In this document: positions 1 through 6,758 of the stretch, piece after piece | Layout of the letters: each line of letters starts with the position of its first letter | Numbering within the stretch: the stretch's first letter is position 1 | Origin: Sphingomonadaceae bacterium | GTDB taxonomy: Bacteria > Pseudomonadota > Alphaproteobacteria > Sphingomonadales > Sphingomonadaceae | Length of the DNA stretch: 11,783 nt | NCBI GenBank assembly: GCA_016462305.1 | Contig: JAEMTM010000014.1 | Span: 1 to 11,783 of the forward strand | Direction: 5' to 3' | Made by a program: the position numbers and the translations under genes | Notes under the pieces: model-generated | What the model saw: only the letters and a program-made list of their open reading frames with translations | Told to the model about the DNA's origin: nothing | Databases searched by the model: none

Positions 1-2
1 GC

Positions 3-974
3 TTACCCCAAATAGCGCGCATCGAGGCTGGCTTTTGCTGCGCGATATTCGGCCTCAAGCTGATCCACGAATTGCGCGACGGTTTGGACTTGCTTGATCG
101 CGCCAATGCCTTGGCCTGATCCCCAAATGTCTTTCCATGCCTTGGCTTCGCTATTGCCGCCGGAACCAAAGTTCATCGTCGAAATATCGCCCTTGGGCAG
201 GTTGTTCGGGTCCATGCCAGCACGCTCAATCGATTGGCGCAGATAGTTGCCGCTGACGCCCGTGAACAGGTCGGAATAGACAATGTCGGCGGCCTTCGCG
301 TCCACAATATCTTCCTTATAACCGTCCACGGCATTGGCTTCCTTGGTCGCGATGAACGCGCTGCCGATATAGCCAAAGTCTGCGCCCATGGCCTGCGCCG
401 CAAGGACGGAGGCACCATGCGCGATGGAACCAGACAGAGCGACAGGCCCGTCAAACCATTCGCGGATTTCGCGCATCAACGCAAAGGGCGACGTCACGCC
501 CGCATGGCCGCCGGCACCCGCCGCAACGGGAATGAGGCCGTCGGCACCCTTTTCAATCGCCTTGTGCGCGAAACGGTCGTTGATGACGTCGTGGAAGGCA
601 ATCCCGCCCCAGCTATGCACGGCTTTGTTCAATTCTTCCTGCGCACCCAGCGAGGTAATGGTAATCGGCACCTGCCATTTGGCGCACATGGCAATATCGT
701 CCTGCAGCCGGTTATTCGATTTATGGACAATCTGGTTCACCGCATAAGGGGCGGCAGGACGATCAGGATTGTCGCGGTTATGTGCCGCCAGCTCTTCGGT
801 AATCTGATGCAGCCATTCGTCCAACTGGCTTGCAGGGCGCGCATTGAGCGCCGGAAACGACCCGACCACACCCGCCTTGCACTGTGCGATGACCAGTTCC
901 GGCCCGGACACGATGAACAGCGGTGAGCCGATCACTGGAAGCCGAAGATTATCGAAAATTGCCGGAAGTGCCAT
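3..974 (-). CDS. Nitronate monooxygenase-family FMN flavoprotein (2-nitropropane dioxygenase-like)
   Basis: The 323-residue product is a TIM-barrel FMN protein of the nitronate monooxygenase/2-nitropropane dioxygenase family, which oxidises alkyl nitronates; relatives include FabK-type enoyl-ACP reductases. Visible family marks are the N-terminal strand LRLPVIGSPLF (11-20), the glycine-rich GAGGHAG loop (153-159) followed by SPFALMREIR, and the phosphate-binding segment ALSGSIAHG (179-187) with GADFGYIGSAF (198-207). Length matches the family and there is no signal peptide, so it is probably cytoplasmic. The ATG is preceded by AAGGGA at good spacing. It is the last gene on this strand in the window, separated from leuA by 225 bp, and probably has its own promoter. 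The exact substrate cannot be read from sequence; family assignment is firm, enzymatic activity less so. Confidence 0.9.
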   Translation of the reverse strand: MALPAIFDNLRLPVIGSPLFIVSGPELVIAQCKAGVVGSFPALNARPASQLDEWLHQITEELAAHNRDNPDRPAAPYAVNQIVHKSNNRLQDDIAMCAKWQVPITITSLGAQEELNKAVHSWGGIAFHDVINDRFAHKAIEKGADGLIPVAAGAGGHAGVTSPFALMREIREWFDGPVALSGSIAHGASVLAAQAMGADFGYIGSAFIATKEANAVDGYKEDIVDAKAADIVYSDLFTGVSGNYLRQSIERAGMDPNNLPKGDISTMNFGSGGNSEAKAWKDIWGSGQGIGAIKQVQTVAQFVDQLEAEYRAAKASLDARYLG

Positions 975-1010
975 GCGTCGAATCCCTTGTTAATGCATCA
1001 GTTAAACGCG

Positions 1011-1039
1011 GGTTAGCCACAGCGCATCGCGGCTGTCAA
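1011..1039 (-). promoter_or_regulatory. Candidate sigma-70-type promoter for the nitronate monooxygenase gene
   Basis: On the minus strand a perfect TTGACA (1034-1039) is followed after 17 bp by CTAACC (1011-1016), or after 16 bp by GCTAAC. The -35 is ideal and the -10 is weak, as is common in GC-rich alphaproteobacteria. It lies about 37 bp upstream of the ATG. The leuA-nitronate monooxygenase gap (975-1199) holds nothing else I can identify, and I see no clear leuA terminator in it. Confidence 0.45.
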
Positions 1040-1199
1040 ACCCACCTTTTTGAACGCGCTATTCCGTAAGGTAAGGTGCTGCATCCAGCGCCTTTACGCT
1101 ACTTTGCCCCACATTTCGTCATCCACATCACGCCGCACAGCGTTCAACGCCCTATAAGCCCCACCAGAGCCGATTATGAGATTTGCGCCCCCACGCGAA

Positions 1200-2870
1200 C
1201 TAAGCCCCGTTAGCAGCGCTTAAAATGGCTCTGACGGACGCTGTGGCCACATCCTGACTGATACCGACGCCAAATATAATCGGACCGTCGCCAACGCGGC
1301 ATTCGACATAAGCGGCGGCGCGGGCGTCGGTGCCATGGCCGATGGCATGCTCGCTATAGTCGATGATGTCCAACCGCCCGCCCAGCGCGTGCTCCAATGC
1401 GTTGGCAAGGCTGGAAATCAGGCCGTTGCCCCGTCCGCTGACGCTTTGTTCAACGCCATCTATGCGGATATTACCCGCAAATATGCGCTCGTCCTTTTGC
1501 CGCTGGCTTTGGGTTTCGTGGAAATCGATTAACCGGAACCGGCCATCACCCTTTAGATAATAACGCTTTTCAAACGCCTCCCAAATGTCAGTGCTGGTCA
1601 GTTCGCGCCCGGTCGTGTCGGACAATGTTTGCACCGTGGTCGAAAAATTCGCCTGCATCCGTTTGGGCAGCTTCAAACCTTGGTCCTGCTCAATCACCCA
1701 AGCCACGCCGCCCTTGCCGCTTTGCGAATTCACGCGGATGACGGCTTCGTAACTGCGGCCCAAATCGGCGGGATCAATGGGTAAATAAGGCACGCGCCAG
1801 ATTTCGTCATTCTGCCGTTCTTGCGCCGCGAACCCTTTTTTAATCGCGTCTTGATGCGACCCTGAAAAGGCGGTGAATACCAATTCGCCGGCATAGGGAT
1901 GCCGCGGGTGTACAGGTAATTGGTTGCAGTATTCGACGGTTTGGATAACTTCATCAATATCGCTGAAATCGAGGCCGGGGTGCAGCCCTTGGGTATACAT
2001 GTTCAGCGCCAGCGTCACCAAATCGACATTGCCGGTGCGCTCGCCATTGCCGAACAAACAGCCTTCGATGCGGTCAGCGCCGGCCAGCAAGCCCAATTCG
2101 GCGGCTGCGATGCCGCTGCCCCGGTCGTTGTGGGGATGCAGGCTGATGACCACATGGTCGCGCGCGCTGATATGGCGGCACATCCATTCAATTTGATCGG
2201 CATAGACATTGGGCATGGCGGCCTCAATCGTCGCTGGCAAATTGAGGATCAGTGGCTTTGCCGCCGTGGGTTGCAACACGTCCATCACCGCCTCGCACAC
2301 CTCAAGGCTGAATTCGAGCTCAGCCGTCGAGAATGTTTCGGGGCTATATTCAAAATGCCAGTCGGTTTGCGGATATTTGGCGGCTTGCTCTTTCAATATG
2401 CTTGCGCCTTCGATGGCGATCGCCTTCACGCCCGCTTTGTCGAGGTTAAAGACAATATCGCGCCACGCCGGGCTGACCGCATTGTAGAGATGGACGATTG
2501 CCCGCGGCGCACCGGCCATGCTCTCGAACGTTTTTTCAATCAGGTCGCGCCGTGACTGCGTCAGGCTTTGGATCGTAACGTCATCGGGAATGCGTCCGCT
2601 ATCAACGAGCGCGCGAATAAAATCGAAGTCGGTGGCACCCGAACTGGGGAAGCCAACCTCAATCTCTTTTACGCCGACCTTCAGCAGCAGGTCGAAAAAG
2701 CGTTTCTTCTTCTCTGCGCCCATGGGGTCAATGAGCGCTTGGTTGCCATCGCGCAGGTCAGTGGAAAGCCAGCGCGGCGCGCGGTCGATGGTCCGCGTCG
2801 GCCATATGCGGTCGGGCAGATCAATTTGGGGGAAGGGTCGGTATTTACGCGATGGGTCGGAAAGCATCAT
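1200..2870 (-). CDS. leuA: 2-isopropylmalate synthase LeuA (long form)
   Basis: First committed step of leucine synthesis: condenses acetyl-CoA with 2-oxoisovalerate to 2-isopropylmalate. At 556 residues it is the long type of LeuA. The catalytic TIM barrel starts with STDLRDGNQ (R40, D41) and continues through EVGFPSSG (71-78), metal-binding SLHPHNDRG (H245, H247) and GNGERTGN (274-281). The subdomains after about residue 320 lead to a C-terminal LeuA allosteric domain (about 425-556, with GRGNGLISSLANAL near 479-492), the domain that binds leucine for feedback inhibition in this family. Two adjacent ATGs open the frame; the first is better placed from the upstream GCGAAG. A leucine-rich leader ORF and pairing segments sit upstream, so expression is probably tuned to leucine supply. 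No other leu genes are present in the window. Confidence 0.97.
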   Translation of the reverse strand: MMLSDPSRKYRPFPQIDLPDRIWPTRTIDRAPRWLSTDLRDGNQALIDPMGAEKKKRFFDLLLKVGVKEIEVGFPSSGATDFDFIRALVDSGRIPDDVTIQSLTQSRRDLIEKTFESMAGAPRAIVHLYNAVSPAWRDIVFNLDKAGVKAIAIEGASILKEQAAKYPQTDWHFEYSPETFSTAELEFSLEVCEAVMDVLQPTAAKPLILNLPATIEAAMPNVYADQIEWMCRHISARDHVVISLHPHNDRGSGIAAAELGLLAGADRIEGCLFGNGERTGNVDLVTLALNMYTQGLHPGLDFSDIDEVIQTVEYCNQLPVHPRHPYAGELVFTAFSGSHQDAIKKGFAAQERQNDEIWRVPYLPIDPADLGRSYEAVIRVNSQSGKGGVAWVIEQDQGLKLPKRMQANFSTTVQTLSDTTGRELTSTDIWEAFEKRYYLKGDGRFRLIDFHETQSQRQKDERIFAGNIRIDGVEQSVSGRGNGLISSLANALEHALGGRLDIIDYSEHAIGHGTDARAAAYVECRVGDGPIIFGVGISQDVATASVRAILSAANGA

Positions 2871-2885
2871 GATATGGCAACTTCG

Positions 2886-2981
2886 CTAAGACGCCCAGCT
2901 TAGGGGCTAAATTTGGCGGTGGTAAAGCCCTTAGGCGGGTTGCCGAACATGGTCGGCAAAACAGGCACGCCTAAGGGCGTG
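2886..2981 (-). promoter_or_regulatory. Putative leucine attenuator/leader RNA upstream of leuA
   Basis: In the RNA, arm A GCCCUUAGGCG (2968-2978) is a perfect 11-nt complement of arm B CGCCUAAGGGC (2927-2937). The 30-nt loop between them contains a 7-bp hairpin, UUGCCGA/UCGGCAA (2940-2959). Arm A can alternatively fold into a local 6-bp hairpin, CACGCC/GGCGUG (2966-2981). Downstream, GGGCU of arm B can pair with AGCCC (2904-2908), and CUAAG/CUUAG (2886-2903) forms a hairpin just before leuA. The leader-peptide stop codon lies inside arm A, so ribosome position would decide whether A is free. A leucine-controlled switch is inferred. The A:B stem is followed only by UUUA, not a long U tract, so the terminating structure is uncertain. 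Confidence 0.7.
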
Positions 2982-3024
2982 TAAGTCGTAGTAGGAGAAG
3001 CGAAAGAGCGATGCGCGATTTCAT
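2971..3024 (-). CDS. leuL: Leucine-rich leader peptide of leuA (attenuation peptide)
   Basis: A 17-codon ORF reading MKSRIALSLLLLRLTRP, ending in TAG about 100 nt upstream of leuA. Six of its 17 residues are leucine, with four in tandem at codons 9-12 (CTT CTC CTA CTA), plus codons 7 and 14. Tandem leucine codons in a short ORF before leuA are the hallmark of the enterobacterial leuL leader, which also carries four in a row. Stalling on these codons when charged tRNA-Leu is scarce would leave the downstream pairing arm free; translation to the stop would cover it. An in-frame stop lies just upstream, so this ATG is the only usable start. The Shine-Dalgarno sequence is weak (none obvious within 12 nt), which is the main reservation. 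The peptide itself probably has no function beyond regulation. Confidence 0.8.
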   Translation of the reverse strand: MKSRIALSLLLLRLTRP

Positions 3025-3109
3025 AACAACTAGGCGTTAGCCATATCGTGCAACATTCGTCCAGTCTTAAAATGCGTTGGGGTTGTTTAATTGCGAAAAC
3101 TAAAGCGCG

Positions 3110-5047
3110 TCAGATTTCAACCTGGCTGCCCAGTTCAACCACGCGATTGCTTGGCAATTTGAAAAACTCCATTGCATTGGCCGCATTGCGCAGCATCCAA
3201 GAAAAAATCTTTTCCCGCCAGATCGCCATGCCGGGTATTTTGGATGCGATCAATGTCTGACGCGACAGGAAAAAGCTGGTGTGCATCATGTCAAATTTGG
3301 GACCGCACAAATCAACTAAGTCGAGGGTCGCTGGCACATTGGTCTCTTCCAAAAAGCCAAAGCGCATTTTTACGCGGTAAAAACCTTCACCCAAATCCTT
3401 ACAGATTATTCGGTCAGAGCTAATGACATAAGGCACATCCTCAATCTGCACGGTCAGGATGATGACACGTTCATGCAAGATGCGGTTGTGCTTGATGTTA
3501 TGGAGCAAAGCCGAAGGAACGCCGCTCGCTGCCGACGCCATGAATATCGCCGTTCCCGGAACGCGGGTCGCACTATTGGCGGCGGATTTGATAAAAATGT
3601 CCATCGGCATGGTGCTTTCCGCCATGCGATCGCGCATCAATGCCCGCCCGCGTGACCATGTGGTCAGCAATGTGAAAATCACCAAACCAATGACCAAAGG
3701 CACCCATCCGCCCGCTGGCACCTTCAACAAATTGGCGCCCAAATAGGCAAAGTCGACGATGAAGAATAAAGCGAGGATGGGCAGCGCTTTCCACTTTGGC
3801 CATTTCCACAGCGACAGCAGGACGACCGCGATCAAACATGTATCGATGAACATCGCGCCCGTCACCGCAATACCATAAGCTGCGGCAAGGTTGGACGATG
3901 ACTGGAAAAATAGCACCAGTAACAAAACCATCACCGCAAGGCCCCAGTTAATCGCCGGAATGTAAATCTGCCCAGCGGCTTTCTCGCTGGTGTGTAATAT
4001 GCTGAGGCGCGGCATGAAGCCCAACTGGATTGCCTGCTGCGTCAGTGAAAACGCACCGGAAATAACCGCCTGGCTGGCGATAACGGCCGCCATGATTGTG
4101 AGGAAAATGACAGGAGTGCTTATAAGCTCTGGCACCATCAGGAAGAATGGATCACGAATGGCGGCCTGTGCCTCTTCGGGGCTCATCGACAATATCATGG
4201 CCCCCTGGCCCATATAATTGAGCATCAGCGCGGGCAGCACGAAGAACAGCCAGCTAAACTTAATGGGCCGCCGCCCGAAATGCCCCATATCGGCGTACAG
4301 CGCCTCCGCACCCGTCACAGCCAGCACAACCGTGCCCATCGCCACAAAGGCGCGAAAACCGTCGATGTAGAAAAAATAGAACGCATTCATCGGGTTCAAA
4401 ACATCTAAGATGATCAAGGGCATCTTAGTCAGATGCATCACACCCAAGCCCGCCAAGGTCGCGAAATAGACCAGCATGATTGGCCCAAACCAAGCCCCCA
4501 CCTTCGCCGTCCCGCGTGATTGGAATGCAAATAGTGCGCCGATGATCACAACAGCGATTGGCAATATCCATGCGCTAAAGCCTTCGTTCACATATTTCAG
4601 ACCTTCGGCCGCTGACAAGATCGACATGGCAGGCGTAATCATGGAATCGCCATAAAATAGCGCAGTTGCAAATACCCCGAGCATCACAAAAGGCGCAGTC
4701 CATTTCGCGCCAGCCGTCTGCCGGTTGATGAGCGCCAACAAGGCGAGGCTTCCGCCCTCGCCCTTGTTGTCGGCTTTCATGATGGTGAAGACATATTTGA
4801 ACGTCACGACGATCATCATTGACCAGAAGACGAGGCTCAAAACGCCTTTGATGTGCAACGGGTCGGGCGTTATCGGATGGTGCCCGGCAAAGGTTTCACG
4901 GAACGCATAAATCGGGCTAGTGCCGATGTCGCCGAAGACAACGCCAACGGTGCCCAGGCATAAAGCCAGCAGCGAGCCTTTTGGGGCATGGCTGTGACTG
5001 TGTTCCTGGTCACTATAACCAAAATCATCTGCTTTCGGTCCAACCAT
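3110..5047 (-). CDS. kup: Kup-type potassium uptake protein
   Basis: Inner-membrane K+ transporter of the KUP/HAK/KT family, thought to work as a K+/H+ symporter. From the ATG at 5047 it has 645 residues, close to the usual 620-640. Family signatures are GVVFGDIGTSPIYAFRE (35-51), KADNKGEGG (91-99) and YGDSMITPA (132-140), then GAEALYADMGHFG and about 12 hydrophobic helices up to about residue 475. A hydrophilic cytoplasmic C-terminal domain follows, with the VPGTAIFM and LHNIKHNR motifs typical of Kup. I chose this start because GGGGAAG lies directly upstream. A GTG 81 nt further up also keeps the frame open, but its extra residues look non-coding. The N terminus carries a short His/Ser-rich stretch (EHSHSH, 15-20). 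It follows ccmI by 129 bp and probably has its own leader and promoter. Confidence 0.96.
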   Translation of the reverse strand: MVGPKADDFGYSDQEHSHSHAPKGSLLALCLGTVGVVFGDIGTSPIYAFRETFAGHHPITPDPLHIKGVLSLVFWSMMIVVTFKYVFTIMKADNKGEGGSLALLALINRQTAGAKWTAPFVMLGVFATALFYGDSMITPAMSILSAAEGLKYVNEGFSAWILPIAVVIIGALFAFQSRGTAKVGAWFGPIMLVYFATLAGLGVMHLTKMPLIILDVLNPMNAFYFFYIDGFRAFVAMGTVVLAVTGAEALYADMGHFGRRPIKFSWLFFVLPALMLNYMGQGAMILSMSPEEAQAAIRDPFFLMVPELISTPVIFLTIMAAVIASQAVISGAFSLTQQAIQLGFMPRLSILHTSEKAAGQIYIPAINWGLAVMVLLLVLFFQSSSNLAAAYGIAVTGAMFIDTCLIAVVLLSLWKWPKWKALPILALFFIVDFAYLGANLLKVPAGGWVPLVIGLVIFTLLTTWSRGRALMRDRMAESTMPMDIFIKSAANSATRVPGTAIFMASAASGVPSALLHNIKHNRILHERVIILTVQIEDVPYVISSDRIICKDLGEGFYRVKMRFGFLEETNVPATLDLVDLCGPKFDMMHTSFFLSRQTLIASKIPGMAIWREKIFSWMLRNAANAMEFFKLPSNRVVELGSQVEI

Positions 5048-5065
5048 ATTGCTTCCCCGGCTTTT

Positions 5066-5097
5066 GCCCCAAATGCCACGTTTCCCGTGACTGGGGC
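5066..5097 (-). promoter_or_regulatory. Nested stem-loop in the kup 5' leader
   Basis: GCCCCA (minus strand, 5092-5097) pairs with TGGGGC (5066-5071), and inside it CACG/CGTG (5077-5080 with 5086-5089) closes a 5-nt loop. The structure ends about 19 nt before the kup ATG, just ahead of its GGGGAAG ribosome site. It is not followed by a T run, so it is not an intrinsic terminator. A role in translation or mRNA stability is inference. Further upstream the gap is very AT-rich (about 5148-5176), the likeliest place for a kup promoter, but no -35/-10 pair is convincing. Confidence 0.4.
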
Positions 5098-5176
5098 GCG
5101 GGCAATAGCATGGCGCACTGCCCTTCACAACACAGATGTGCCGCGTTCAAAAACTATAAAAATATCTTATAATCAG

Positions 5177-5833
5177 TTACTTGGAATTGATATTTGATTC
5201 TGCTTGTGTCGTCTGCGCTTGCAAGGCCTTTGCCGCCCGCAGTTGCGACTCAATCCGCGTTTTCCATTTGGCTTTCGGTGTCGCCAGTGAAACGGTTTTT
5301 TCCCAGAGCAAAATCGCGCCATCAAGGTCGCCTGCAAACAAACGCGCAAGTCCCGCAAAATAATAAGGCGCAGGATAGTTAGGCCGAATGGCCCGCGCTT
5401 TATCGAACGCCAATTGCGCGGGCGGCGACATTTGCCCCTCACTGGCCAGCATCAATTGCAGGCCAAGCGCGGACCATAAATCGGCATTTTGCGGGTCAGT
5501 ACGTAAGCCTGACTGGATATAGGCGGCGGACAAAGGATAATCACCCTGCTTGGCAAAGGAATCCGCCGTCACGAGCCAACGCTTCGCACTGCCAAAACTC
5601 TCGTCCATATCCGCACGGATCTCGACCAACTGCGTTGCGCCCTCTGCACTGGCCGTTAGAGGCTGTGCTGGCGCAGGCGGTAACGACGGACGCCCCTGCA
5701 ACGCATAGCCAGTCATTGCCAACAGAATAGCTGCCGCCGCAACCTGCCACAACCCCTTTGACGACCGCACACAATAACCCAATACAGATAGGCTGAGGAG
5801 CGATAACAACGCGAGTGCAAGCCAACCGTTCAT
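5177..5833 (-). CDS. ccmI: Cytochrome c maturation protein CcmI (short, TPR type)
   Basis: Last gene of the ccm cluster; 218 residues. CcmI holds the C terminus of apocytochrome c for the CcmF/CcmH heme-ligation complex in the periplasm. Two hydrophobic helices (about 3-20 and 28-45) are joined by only a short loop (CVRSSKG). A Pro/Ala-rich linker follows, then TPR-like repeats from about 83 to 186 (AKQGDYPLSAAYIQSGLRTDPQ, cut: helix pairs ending in TDPQN, RPNYP and LWEKT motifs). Larger alphaproteobacterial CcmI/CycH proteins have a much longer cytoplasmic loop between the two helices and a larger periplasmic domain, so this is a reduced form. The ATG overlaps the ccmH stop as ATGA, which decides the start over an upstream in-frame codon. 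TPR and position make the assignment solid; the name could also be given as CcmH/NrfG-like TPR protein. Confidence 0.85.
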   Translation of the reverse strand: MNGWLALALLSLLSLSVLGYCVRSSKGLWQVAAAAILLAMTGYALQGRPSLPPAPAQPLTASAEGATQLVEIRADMDESFGSAKRWLVTADSFAKQGDYPLSAAYIQSGLRTDPQNADLWSALGLQLMLASEGQMSPPAQLAFDKARAIRPNYPAPYYFAGLARLFAGDLDGAILLWEKTVSLATPKAKWKTRIESQLRAAKALQAQTTQAESNINSK

Positions 5834-6231
5834 GTGCGCCTCCGAAACAACCCGCGGGCAAGCCAAATTGAGGCAAAGAATATCAAAAAGGGCGCGATCC
5901 AGAGCAAAAGTCCAGCGCCCTTCATATCCGGTTCAAAACTGACCCATTCACCATAGCGGTCAATCATCCAGCTTCGAATGGCGTGTGGTTTTTGACCAGC
6001 GGCGATTTGTTGACGCACCTCTGCACGCATGGTGCCGGCCATATCGGCGTCGCTGTCGGCAATAGATTGGCCCTGACATTGAATGCAGCGCAGGCTATGC
6101 ATCAGGCGCATGGCTTGCGCTTCCTGTGCGGGATCGGCGAGCTGCCGATTGGCCAGCGCGGGCGTCGGGCCGCTACCTTGCGCAAAGGCTGGCGCGGCGA
6201 GCATCAGCAAAAGCGGCGCAAACGTCCTCAT
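5830..6231 (-). CDS. ccmH: Cytochrome c maturation thiol-disulfide protein CcmH (CycL)
   Basis: A 133-residue membrane-anchored periplasmic thioredoxin-like reductant that helps reduce the CXXCH cysteines of apocytochrome c before heme attachment. A signal peptide covers residues 1-17 (ending APAFA). The redox motif LRCIQCQGQ (47-55, cysteines 49 and 52) matches the family LRCxxCQNQ pattern, with Gly in place of the usual Asn. It is followed by SIADSDA, then DRYGEWVSFEP (91-101), which corresponds to the family RYGDFV-type segment. One transmembrane helix lies at about 107-125 with a short Arg-rich tail. It overlaps both neighbours by ATGA junctions, pointing to translational coupling. It is the short CcmH, not the E. 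coli-type fusion of CcmH with CcmI. Confidence 0.95.
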   Translation of the reverse strand: MRTFAPLLLMLAAPAFAQGSGPTPALANRQLADPAQEAQAMRLMHSLRCIQCQGQSIADSDADMAGTMRAEVRQQIAAGQKPHAIRSWMIDRYGEWVSFEPDMKGAGLLLWIAPFLIFFASIWLARGLFRRRT

Positions 6232-6758
6232 TTCGCTGCATTCACTTTTTCAATCAGCATCGGCACATGTTCCGCCCTTATATCGCCCATATGCTGAAAC
6301 AATATCCTACCGTCGCCGCCGATCACATAGGTTTCGGGAACGCCGGACGACCCAAGCTGTAGCTGCACCGCCAATTCTCTGTCCGAACCAATGCGCCGGA
6401 ACGGATTGCCAAACTCTGCAAGAAAGGTCGCCACATCCTCCGGCTTGTCACGAATGGCGATGGCGTCAATCTCGACACCCGCCGCCTTCAACGCCTCCAG
6501 ATAAGGTGCCTCCGCCTTGCACGGCAGACACCAGCTTGCAAAAATATTAAGCAAACGCGGCTTGCCATCGGCCATGTCTGTGTTCGACAAGGCTGGAACG
6601 CCCGCCGTTGCCGCGGGCAAGGCAAATTCGGGCAGTTTTTTGCCGATCATTGCCGAATGGACTTGGGTGTCCTCGGGCTCCGCAAGACCGAAGATCGCAA
6701 GCCCACCAAAGAAGGCGACGACCGCAAGCGGTATCCATAACAGCCATGGCCGGTTCAT
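6228..6758 (-). CDS. ccmG: Cytochrome c biogenesis thioredoxin CcmG/DsbE
   Basis: Membrane-tethered periplasmic thioredoxin that passes reductant in the cytochrome c thiol pathway. From the ATG at 6758 it has 176 residues. An N-terminal membrane anchor (about 4-26) leads into a TlpA/DsbE-like thioredoxin fold with LLNIFASWCLPC, where the active-site cysteines are C77 and C80 (WCxPC is the family motif). The cis-proline loop GVPETYVI is at 139-146. A GTG 12 nt further upstream would add four residues, but the ATG overlaps the ccmF stop as ATGA, the pattern at other junctions of this cluster, so I prefer the ATG. The 3' end overlaps ccmH in the same way. Confidence 0.95.
   Translation of the reverse strand: MNRPWLLWIPLAVVAFFGGLAIFGLAEPEDTQVHSAMIGKKLPEFALPAATAGVPALSNTDMADGKPRLLNIFASWCLPCKAEAPYLEALKAAGVEIDAIAIRDKPEDVATFLAEFGNPFRRIGSDRELAVQLQLGSSGVPETYVIGGDGRILFQHMGDIRAEHVPMLIEKVNAAK

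Noticed and set aside
234..926. Long plus-strand open frame opposite the nitronate monooxygenase
   Set aside because: Arg/His-rich composition with no motif, fully antisense to a well-conserved gene.
1920..2555. Long plus-strand open frame opposite leuA
   Set aside because: A shadow of leuA codon structure, with no recognisable domain or ribosome site.
3025..3109. A promoter for the leuA leader
   Set aside because: TTAAGA and GATATG are spaced 17 bp apart, but both match the consensus poorly. No pair is convincing enough to list.
5048..5128. An upstream GTG start for kup
   Set aside because: The extra residues lie across the leader stem-loop and look non-coding. The ATG at 5047 has GGGGAAG directly upstream.
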